NCBI GenBank assembly: GCA_036346225.1
Contig: JARFIW010001750.1
Location: 3,534,001-3,598,000 of the forward strand
From: Platerodrilus igneus
Lineage: Eukaryota; Arthropoda; Insecta; Coleoptera; Lycidae
Reading direction: 5' to 3'
Length of the DNA: 64,000 nt
The notes below the pieces were generated by a model. The model was not told the DNA's origin, did no database searches, and worked only from the letters and a program-made list of their open reading frames with translations. Shown here piece after piece: positions 47,462 through 56,202 of the stretch. How positions within the stretch are numbered: position 1 is the first letter of the stretch; every line of letters begins with the position of its first letter. Position numbers and translations under genes: made by a program.

Positions 47462-47640
47462 ATATTATCAGGTTCAGGATGTCCAGATTTATATGGTGTG
47501 ATAAGAGAGAGTGATAAGGCCTTGCGTTGGGGCGTCGAAGGGTGCTGTGATAAGGCCCGTGTTGGAGAGTCGCTAAAAGAGTGCTGTAACGCCGCGTTAG
47601 GAGCATCACTAAATCAGTGCTGTGATACAGATACAACGAA
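47283..47640. repeat. Two short tandem arrays flanking a TA microsatellite
   Basis: Left array: agcatagcaa occurs at 47293, 47346 and 47401 (unit about 54 bp, with ggggctcgataat / ggggcacgataat). The (TA)n run 47411-47455 and the inverted LINE bit 47463-47497 follow. Right array: gtgataaggc and gtgctgt words recur at about 38-40-bp spacing from 47507 to 47625, with ttgcgttgggg, gtgttggagag and gcgttaggagc in equivalent places. The GC-richer units stand out from the AT-rich context. Confidence 0.75.
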
Positions 47641-47699
47641 TTATAAATTTGAAATTGTTCACTTACCTTCCTTTCTAACTTTGCCTGGCTAGCTCAACA

Positions 47700-48868
47700 G
47701 AATTGACGGAGTTTTGAAATTGAATCAAACACAGCAATATCACAAAGCATTTATACAGTATGAAATATATACTCTCATACAAAAGCATATATAACATTTA
47801 CAACATCGTTTCTTTCAAACGTAAAATAATTTCTAAGAAGTATTTATTTTAAAAATTTTCCTTACCTTACTTTAAATTTACAGAGCTAAATTTGCATTTT
47901 TTATGGATATTTTACCTGACTGTTTATTCCTACACTTGTAAGGTTTGTTTGGCCAATAAATCTTTAACAGATAATCTATTAAAAGGTTAGAGTGTTTCGA
48001 ACTCCGACCACAAATTTTTCTTATAGAAATCCTTTAAAAAAAATTATATAATTAATCCTTATTATTCTACCGTAAATTAAATACAAATACTCCAATATTA
48101 GTTAAAAATAAATCTAAAAGTAATACTTGCAGAATTCACAAAAACGCTCCTCGTAATTAAATATCTTCTTATTTTAAATTGATGTCAAATCAACTTACAA
48201 GATTTTTTATATTTAGAATTCTCATTTCAAACAGCAGTTACCAAAGTACATTTTTGGTTAAATCTTCCTTTCGATTATTTAATACAATTTTTAAAATAAC
48301 TTTATATTGAAGAATTTTCCCTCGTCATTGTAATTAATAAATTCCATTTTTAATGAAATTTGCTTTAAAAACATCACTTCTATATTCATTGTACCAACGT
48401 AATTATTCAATTACAGTATGCTTACTGCATATTTCAAATATCATCTTCGCAAGGCTTGCGACTTAAATCAAAGTAACATTTCGCAATCGAATTTAAAAAT
48501 CCAATGAATTCCTTAATTAATAAATGCTTCCTTATATTTACAAATTATCTATTTTCTAGAACCTAGTAGAATAGTACATGGAAAATTGTGATGCAAGCGT
48601 TCACAGAAAAGCTCATTAGAGTCTAAAATCGTGGCGTTTAGTTTATTACCTCGTAATCTCGTTCTAGTTAATTGTGACGCGCGCTGTTTGTCCTTGTTTA
48701 ACATATATACGATTATTGTGGCGTATCACTTCTCTCCAACAGTAAATGCAAAGATCCTAAATATTTCTTATCAATTTCTATTACATTTTCTAGGTTTTTA
48801 GTGTTCCGACCGCTTCTTAGAATAAATGTTTCATAATTTGTAAAAGTACAGTAATAATAATAAAGTAA
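47700..48868. other. No gene seen
   Basis: AT-rich sequence with no supported feature. If the capsid-like fragment that follows belonged to a larger element, none of its other genes are recognisable here. Confidence 0.5.
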
Positions 48869-49205
48869 TTATAATATTCTTATGCTGTTTGAGAGTGGAT
48901 TGTACTTGACTATCTTATCATGAAGTATAAGGCAATGACAAGATGTATTTGGCAAAACGTTTCTGCTAGTTTCAAATTCTAATCTAATATCGACAGTACC
49001 AGATTTTAACGCTTCGTTTTGTCTAGAACAATCTATGACTACTAATGGTGCAATACTTCGTAAATCTTCAAGATTAAAAAGTGGCTCATTTTCCTTTTCG
49101 TAGTATGATTGCTGAAACTGGGCATACATCTCATATAACAACGCAGTCTGTTTATTCTCGAACTTCAGATTTAAGTTATCGTACGGGAAAATTTCAATTT
49201 CAATT
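48869..49205 (-). pseudogene. Double-jelly-roll capsid-like protein, C-terminal fragment
   Basis: The minus-strand frame, open from about 49205 to the stop at 48869, encodes roughly 110 residues with FPYDNLNLKFENKQ, APLVVIDCSRQNEALKSG and VKYNPLSNSIRIL. It resembles the C-terminal end of an arthropod protein family described as double-jelly-roll domain proteins, related in fold to major capsid proteins of Polinton-type elements and small DNA viruses. I recognise the family by pattern only. The N-terminal majority is absent and no polymerase, protease or packaging gene is nearby. It reads as a stranded exon or a fragment of an endogenised element. No internal stops occur in the piece itself. 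Confidence 0.55.
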
Positions 49206-49273
49206 ACTAGCTCGATTTGAAATGATCATTTAGGCTTTACTTAAAAAGTCTAAGTTATTATTTCATCTTATTA

Positions 49274-49277
<4 letters not shown>

Positions 49278-49322
<45 letters not shown>
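49278..49322. repeat. (TA)n microsatellite, left of foldback
   Basis: About 43 bases of TA. Confidence 0.95.
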
Positions 49323-49406
49323 AGAAAAGTAGTTTTAATGAGTCTTGAATTAAACAAAGTAAAAAGGAATTATTGGCAAGTGACTCAAATTCAGCCACGA
49401 GGGCAT

Positions 49407-49449
49407 CCTGTCGACGCGTTTCGCCCTAATTGGGGCTCATCAGGACAGG
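49407..49449 (-). ncRNA. Hammerhead ribozyme with intact core
   Basis: Reading the minus strand: CCTGTC (stem I), CTGATGA, stem II GCCC-CAATTA-GGGC, GAAA, CGCGTC, then GACAGG, which pairs with the first six bases. All invariant hammerhead positions are present (CUGAUGA, GAAA, cleavage triplet GUC) and G-C closes stem II. Stem III is the self-complementary ACGCGU, only 2 bp if folded alone but 6 bp if two molecules pair, a feature of minimal dimer-active hammerheads in retroelements. Cleavage is predicted after the C of GUC, between 49413 and 49412 on the minus strand. Confidence 0.9.
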
Positions 49450-49653
49450 AGTAGCAAAGTTGTAAAATTTAACACAGACACCTTATGGGAAGTACAGCAT
49501 CACCTAGCTCACAATTTGTGTCTTTGTGTTGTTTCACCTGACATCGCAAGTTTTAACCACAGTCGACTGTGGCAACACAAAGACACAAATTGTGAGCTAG
49601 GTGATGCTGACTTCCCATAAGGTGTCTGTGTTAAATTTTACAACTTTGCTACT

Positions 49654-49694
49654 CCTGTCCTGATGAGCCCCAATTAGGGCGAAACGCCGACAGG
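49654..49694 (+). ncRNA. Hammerhead ribozyme copy with cleavage-site deletion
   Basis: Same design on the plus strand: CCTGTC, CTGATGA, GCCC-CAATTA-GGGC, GAAA, then CGCC and GACAGG. Relative to the minus-strand copy two bases (GT) are missing, so both the GUC triplet and stem III are lost. It is expected to fold stems I and II but not cleave. Confidence 0.85.
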
Positions 49695-49736
49695 ATGCCC
49701 TCGCTGAATTTGAGTCACTTGCCAATAATTCCTTTT

Positions 49737-49739
<3 letters not shown>

Positions 49740-49786
<47 letters not shown>
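49740..49786. repeat. (TA)n microsatellite, right of foldback
   Basis: About 46 bases of TA. Confidence 0.95.
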
Positions 49787-49787
<1 letters not shown>

Positions 49788-50235
49788 CCTGAAAGCGTAT
49801 CTACCTCCAGCAAAAAAAATTTTTGTCACCCAATAAATGGCACATATTGTGGATTTAAATGTTGAACTACTCTGAAATTTATGTATATATTTGGGTGAAA
49901 ATATTACAATTAATATAAATTAATGATTAATTAATCTATTTAACACTTAATAAAGAACTAGCTTTTGTACGCGTAGTATTTATTCTAATAATTTTAAAAT
50001 ACTATATTCTGCATGGAAACTATTAATAGGTTTGTTCCCTTTTTATTGTTTTATGTGATTACTTTGCTGTCCTTTATGAATTAAATGAGTTGTATGTATT
50101 TATTCTTTCGTGTGTGATCTAATCTCAACTAATACCACAACTAAGTATTTTTAGCAACCTCTAATAAAGTTGGACCATCACTTCTAAAATTACTAAAAAA
50201 CCTTAATGACAACTAATAGTTACTTTTTTGTACAG

Positions 50236-50529
50236 GTCTCATATTTTGCAGTAGTTATAATCTGCCACAGCACTACCCGAGAAGCTCAACGTGTAGAAAC
50301 AACTTGTTATGCGATTTTGATGAACTTTTCAGCTACAAATGTTGATCCATACGCAAGTTGTTTACTACAAGAGCTGAAAATACTTGCGTATCAAGCAAAG
50401 CTACACTGTCCCTACTTTTCTGCAGCAGGATTTTACAAGATTGATAATGCATTTCTACTGGGCCTTTTTGCAACAATCACATCATCTATTGTGGTGCTAA
50501 TACAATTGAATACATTCATTGTTCAATAA
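50236..50529 (+). CDS. Gustatory receptor, C-terminal exon
   Basis: Preceded by the acceptor tttttgtacag (AG at 50234-50235), it starts in phase 0 with VSYFAVVIICHSTTREAQRV. It completes the sixth helix and continues through the intracellular segment (DPYASCLLQELKILAYQAK) to FLLGLFATITSSIVVLIQL, the seventh helix. TSSIVVLIQL corresponds to the TYhhhhhQF signature of insect Grs, in a degenerate form. It encodes 97 residues and a stop. The annotated frame starts earlier (50206) because the intron is open there. It fits exon 42409-43290 and could equally serve exon 26665-27540. Confidence 0.88.
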   Translation, partial: VSYFAVVIICHSTTREAQRVETTCYAILMNFSATNVDPYASCLLQELKILAYQAKLHCPYFSAAGFYKIDNAFLLGLFATITSSIVVLIQLNTFIVQ

Positions 50530-51090
50530 AGCATTAAAACCTTAAAATAATTCAATCTATTAACTTTTTGAAGTGGTTAACAGTTTATAAATGAAACGAT
50601 ATCGCGATGTTACTGTTAAAAAAAACTTACACAATAGGCATACGTTGTATCTAATCACATTTTTATACTTTAATTTTAATAATATTTAATAATTTAAGTA
50701 ACTATAACTCAAAGTTATTAAATAAACGATTGAACGCTCCTTTTGCTAAAAGTTTGGTGTTATTAAAAACTCTCACTATGTGAGATTGTTTTGTTCATTC
50801 TCGGTAATGTGTCCTTTGATAGTACGGCTACTTAAATAGTAAGGTTGGGTTTTGCATATTCGATTGCTTTGTTTTAATTCTAATTGAATTAGTAAACAAC
50901 TAGTGACTCCAAAAATAATGTAGGGAATAATAAGCATATGCGCATATTTTCAAATATACTACGAATATAAGGTTTTCCAGTTCTGAATGGACCTGCACTT
51001 TGAAGAAATTCTAGATTATTAGAATGGGTTGAATGATTTGAGAGCTTCAATGATTTAAACAGCAAAACTACAGGTTTAACCAAATTATCG
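50530..51090. other. Downstream of Gr; no gene seen
   Basis: Presumed Gr 3' UTR and spacer. No supported feature. Confidence 0.5.
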
Positions 51091-52525
51091 GGGTCTTTAG
51101 TGAGAAACCAGACTAAGACAGGTCCGCAAAAGAAGGCAGCAGCTCTTTCGGTACTTAGAGTGGAGGCGGCTCTGTGGCGTAGTGGTAGGTATGTGACTAT
51201 TACGCCCAAGGTCCCGGGTTTGAATCCCGACACGGTCCGCTTGAAAAATGTTAGGCGAGCATTTTTCACAAAAATGCACCCTCGTTCGGATGAGAGGTAA
51301 AATGGAAGTCCCATGTGTGAGTGTTGTTATGCACGTTAAAGATCCCTACCTTGCTTGGAACAGCAAGGGTCCGGCAAAATTCCAAATTTTCCAGGTAAAA
51401 AAACTCGCTTCCTGGCCAACGCAGTACTTTCGGGTGGAGCATTAGAAAATCACATGTAAGGTACTTAGAGTGGCAGAGACCATAGGAGTTGGTATGGCAT
51501 TGTAAGACACACTACTGCAATATGAAAGGCAACAGGAAACCACCACATTACCTTCCAAGTACAAAGCATAATTAAATTGTTATTTATAACGATGACATCA
51601 TGTAGAGTAAAAAATTCCGGAGTTTAAATAGTCCCTCTTTCCAATCTCCCCGGGGGGACTACTTCGGAGGATGTGATCAGAAAGTTTAGAAATAGAGTCG
51701 AGAACATTCTGCAAGTCGGAGCGTGGAATGTCAGAAGTATGAAGCAAGTAGATAAGCTAGAGAACTTAAAATTTGAAATGGATAGGTTAGCATTAGACAT
51801 AGTAGGGATCAGCGAAGTTCGGTGGCCAGAGGCGGGGGGATTTTTGGAGCGAAGACTTTAGAGTAAGTCATACAGGATCAGAGGAAGAAAATTCGAGCGT
51901 GTAGATAGTTATGAGAAAAAAGATAGGACACTGTGTAGAAAACTACCTACATGCCCACCTCTAGCTACAGTGAGAAAGAGGTAGAAGCAATCTACAAAGA
52001 TATCAAAGACATACTAAGATACATAAAAGGACATGCAAATTTAATAATTATGATGGATTTTAACGCAGTGGTAGGTGAGTGTAGGGAAGGAGTGGCAGTA
52101 GTTTATTTGGTTTAGGCACAAGAAACGACAGGGGAAATAAGCTGGTAAAATTTTGTGACAAAAACAATTTAACCATCACAAACACGCTATTTCAACATCA
52201 TGCTAGAAGACGATACATGTGGAAGATACCAGGAGTTATAGGAAGATATCAAATAGATTACATTCGTGTTAGACGACAATTTAGGAATCAATCAAAAGAC
52301 TATAGAAGCTATCCAGACGCAGATATAGACACTGACCACTACATCATAATTATGAAGATCACTCTTAAATTTAAAAATTTGAGAAAAATAAACGGAAAAA
52401 AGCACTATGACTGTGAGAAACTAAAAGATAAAGATATTCACATAAGATTTGAAAAAAAGTCAAGTGAGTTGCTGAAAGATATCGAGAAACTTTCTGATAC
52501 TAAGGAAGTAGAAACAATGGAGTAA
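51090..52525 (+). pseudogene. LINE 5' half: 5' UTR and endonuclease, degenerate
   Basis: Coding begins about 51673 with VGAWNVRSMKQVDKLENLKF and LALDIVGISEVRWPEAGGF, the first endonuclease blocks of a LINE family often annotated as craniofacial-development-protein-2-like in insects. After frameshifts, 51950-52525 gives EVEAIYKDIKD, then LIIMMDFNAVVGECREG, and then RYQIDYIRVRRQFRNQSKDY and ADIDTDHYIIIMKITLKF (D-x-D-H end block). RT is absent after 52525. The upstream noncoding part (51480-51670) is the 5' UTR, interrupted by a SINE. LINE tails at 24873, 26034 and 41741 may be from the same or a related family. Confidence 0.8.
51164..51459 (+). mobile_element. tRNA-derived SINE with 14-bp target duplication
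   Basis: ggtacttagagtgg occurs at 51150-51163 and again at 51460-51473, bounding the insert. The head is tRNA-like, with an A box (tggcgtagtggt, from 51174) and a B box (ggtttgaatcc, 51217-51227). A conserved middle follows with cgttcggatgagag and gcacgttaaagatccct (51283-51346), shared by many invertebrate SINEs. It sits in the 5' UTR of the LINE. It is not a functional tRNA gene: the acceptor and anticodon arms do not fold properly. Confidence 0.85.
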
Positions 52526-52529
52526 CATT

Positions 52530-54200
52530 AAACTATAAAACTATCAAGAAACCATTGTTTAGATCACAGATTAGTGTTTCGAAATGAAACAGCCATAACA
52601 AAAGAGGACATGAAAGGACGTGATCGAATCAAAAGAACTCGTACACCTAAACTATCAGAGGACCACAACAAAACCTCTTGCGATGCGAGACAAAAATTAG
52701 CATAGCCACATAATTATTTTGCTATCATACAGCTAGTCTCAGAAAATAAATATCCTAAACATCCAGACCTCTCCAGCTAATATTTTCATTATGATATCAA
52801 GACAAAATCAGAGTATTTTGGAAGGGATTTTTTTTTTCTAAAATTAGAGGCATGGGCCACTGATACAATCATCTCACAGCATTTGAGTTCAAAAGGATTT
52901 TACTTTTAAATAAAATAAAAACCTATCAATAATATCGATCACTAGTGTAGCAATATTAGTGAATATAAGAAACGATGATTCAAAAGGGTGTTTCATTAAT
53001 AATACTTTCCAAAAAAATCCGCTAATGATGAAGAAGGCCAAACATATTTTTAGCTCGATATCACTGCATCTAAAAATATTATGAAACCAGTGCCTGATCT
53101 CGTTAAGCACTGACGTATTCGACAGGATACGTTATTAGTAAAGAAAATTATTCAATGTTCAGAAAATACACTTGTTGGATTGAAAGTCAGGAGAGGAAAT
53201 CAGACACCGAACGAAACATTTACGGAAATAATTACGATATGAAAAGATATTTGTTAAGATACACAGCGACAAAATTTGTAAGAAAGCACAAACTATTCAA
53301 AAAATTTTTTTAAAACTTAAAGAAACTTATTATTATGACTAAAACAATATTTATTATTGAGGTTTGCTTTTCAATTAAAATCCTCTAAATTTGTTCTCTG
53401 TAGGTTCAATTCTAAAAGTGAGATGTCTGTGGTGGTCAGCCTTATCACATCCAACAAGCTGACATTACTAACAGTACCACTGTAATAACTCCTGCTACAA
53501 GCGTTCAACCCCTTATCTAATAACTTTAGTCGTACTGATGTGGCATATAAACCTACCACACGCACGAGATAATTAGCCAAGTGTATTTTAGCTTAAAATA
53601 ATGGTAGTTTTATTTATTTTATTATTTGTTTATATTTTTTGTGAATTTCTTTTTTTAAATAGTTATTCTATTTATGAGAGCATAAGAGGACACTGAATAG
53701 TAAAAGTTATAGTTAAAATTTTCCAATTGTTTTATACTCCAGGCACAAAAATATAACCCTAAAAGAAATGTTTAAAAATAGAATTACGGTTTGTGATAAG
53801 TTTAATTTATAGGTAGTCAGTAGCTTAAAGTTTATTGATTACAGTGAGAAAAAAAGAAAATATATACAAACAATTATTCAGTTTAACTTTATTGCTGGTT
53901 CCCTTAAAATGAGAAAGTTTATATATAATACCGCATAGGTATACATGCACTCTACAAGCTGGTATTTCCCATGAATGGATTGGTAATCCCTAAACATTAT
54001 CATTCATTATAATGGCTATTTATATCAAATGCTTATGTTGACATTCCCAATAAATTTATAAAAATTCTACTTACAAAAATCATAAAATATTGAATGATAA
54101 CAGAATACTATTGAGAAAACGAGTGGTGTATTTTGAATCCCTTGGTCAATAACTTTATTTTATTATATTAAAAGGAAGCACTCTACAAAGGGCATCATTA
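52530..54200. other. No gene seen
   Basis: AT-rich. Short open frames only, none recognisable (including 52889-53110 and 53371-53580 on the minus strand). Confidence 0.45.
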
Positions 54201-54336
54201 ATTTATTTGCCTTTATGCATTATTGAGGGTTTATCCATGCTATTTAAAAAGAATATTGCCAAAAACTTATCTTATTATTTTTCTTATAATGGAGGCTATA
54301 TACATTTGAAATCGAATGAATGTAGTTTGAATTGTT

Positions 54337-54738
54337 TTGTACGATATCATTCCTGCCGACAACTTATCTTTGTGCAGGGTACAATTACGCACGCTTTTAG
54401 CCGAGGAAAAGAAGGATAATATTGAAACTAAAATTCATTCTATCGATTTTGAAGCCAATAATTCGAAAATTAATAAAGCTTTGTTAAAACTTGAAAATAT
54501 TTTAATGTGTACAACTTCGTTACCCATCTAGAAAAATAAAATGTGTGAGTCATGTTTGATTCATCTAATTAATCGAATGGACTTACTGCCTGCTGTTAAG
54601 GGAAGTACCTTAGAAACTAAACAGCTAAAACAAGAGTATATATCTAAAATTTGGTCTCTCCAAAAATTGTTGGAAAATTTGGAAAATGTGAAAATTGATA
54701 AGAAATGTTTGCCTAAATTATCTGCCGATTGTTCATAA
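54337..54738 (+). other. Unidentified frame of 134 codons with one in-frame stop
   Basis: Two open pieces in the same phase, 54337-54531 and 54541-54738, are separated by one TAG. They encode a helical, charged protein: VQLRTLLAEEKKDNIETKIH and INKALLKLENIL, then LEYISKIW-like QEYISKIWSLQKLLENLENV, suggestive of coiled coil. A possible acceptor (ctttgtgcag) lies at 54377. I recognise no family. It may be a remnant of a host gene or the leading part of the Copia element that begins about 54920. Confidence 0.3.
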
Positions 54739-54919
54739 AACTGTCTCTCACTACAGGTTATGTGCCTATATACCAAACATACAATTAGATACCTATAAAT
54801 TGAAAAATTGGATTTCTTTTTTAAAGTTTTGTTGCCTGTTTACATTTCATAGTCGAGTATGTCAAAAGAAGATACTCCTATGTTTATTTAATGGAGTTGC
54901 CACACTAAAAGGTTGAGAA

Positions 54920-56072
54920 AATATGGAAATTTCAAATGAAGAATCTGTTAAGATATGATAAACAATTGTTTATCACATGTTATGAAAGCTGAAACGTCAA
55001 GGAAGTCTAGAATACTGTGGAAAGAGCTTTTGAAGACAAGAGACTAAATTGCCGAGTCACATTAATACAAAATTTGTTTTAATTAAATTAGAAAACTTGA
55101 GTACAATGGAACAGTACATAAATGAAGTTATAGCCATTTCCGAACAGCTAGCGAGTATTGGAAAACCAATTGATGATGAATATATAGGAATCATCATGTT
55201 GCAAGGGTTGCAAGATGATTATGAACCCACGGCAATGGCGTTAGAACACTCTGGTGTTCAATTTACTAATGATCTTGTAAAATCTTAAATTACTACAAAA
55301 TAAAAAATGGAACAATCATGGTGAAAATACTGCTATGATCACTAAAAAACATCAGTATAAGAAAATCAAGAAGTCATGGTGCTAGAAATGCAAGCAACAA
55401 GGACATTTAAAATATAACTGTCCAAGTACAAGTGACGATGAATTAAGGCTAGCCTTCAGCACTAGATGATGGAAACAATAAAAAAGACAATAAAGCGTTA
55501 TTAACCGCTTGGTGTTGGTATAATATTTGAACCTTGCAACTGGTATATAGATTCAGGTACCACAAATCATATGACTACTCGAGTTAATTTGATGAATAAT
55601 TTTATCGATCAACAAAAAAAGCTTGAGGTAACTGTGGCCAACAATGATAAGTTATATACAAATGTGTAGGAGATATTTCGTTAAAGATAGAGAATAGTGT
55701 TGTAACTAAAATTACTGACGTACTACATGTGTCCAAACTTTTTGCTAACCTTTTGTCTGTGAGCTCTATGGTAAAAAAGTGTTTTACTGTAATTTGTTAT
55801 GTTAATAGTTATAAAGTTGATAACAAAGACACCATAGTGATGGCTTCAGAAGTAAGTGGTGTTTATAAACTGAATTTAGCAGATCCAATTAATAATATAG
55901 CCAAATGTTACAGGCAAATTGTTTGCTTTGTCAAGCAATATTGATTCAGAACAATATCTTTCGCATAGGAAGTTAAGTCATTTGAATCGTATAAGTATGA
56001 ATTTACTTAAAAATGGTTTAGCTTGTGGAGTGAATTTTAAATCAGATGCCACAGAAAGACATCTTTGTACAT
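54920..56072 (+). pseudogene. Copia retrotransposon Gag and protease, degenerate
   Basis: 55049-55288 carries the Gag block LENLSTMEQYINEVIAISEQ and DEYIGIIMLQGLQDDYEP. At about 55380-55435 a CCHC knuckle is readable (CKQQGHLKYNCP) with one stop just before it. Around 55540 the protease reads NWYIDSGTTNHMTTRVNLM (active-site DSG). 55729-55944 continues SKLFANLLSVSSMVKK. 55919 onward shows the GAG-pre-integrase block SHRKLSHLNRISMNLLKNG. The order is that of Copia. It stops at about 56072, where a LINE is inserted, and resumes at 60286. LTRs were not found. Confidence 0.85.
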
Positions 56073-56202
56073 GTATATTTATTTTTCAGAAATTCATTTG
56101 CATAGGAATGTACATAAAAAACATTATGGAACAAGTCAACATTCACTATTATCTATAGAAACATTAAATATAACATTAAAATTTTAAATATACCTCTGTA
56201 TT

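Larger units (their letters stand above)
49356..49741. mobile_element. Foldback element carrying two opposed hammerhead ribozymes
   Basis: The left arm 49356-49531 and right arm 49573-49741 are inverse copies at about 95%. They are separated by a 41-base spacer that ends in the perfect palindrome ccacagtcgactgtgg (49557-49572). Each arm contains one hammerhead pointing away from the centre (minus on the left, plus on the right). TA microsatellites lie on both sides. No ORF. The design resembles ribozyme-bearing terminal repeats of Penelope-like elements or animal retrozymes, here as an inverted pair instead of the usual direct repeats. Family membership is inferred. Confidence 0.8.

Noticed and set aside
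51164..51240. A tRNA gene
   Set aside because: A and B boxes are present but the arms do not fold into a cloverleaf, and a SINE body with target duplications follows.
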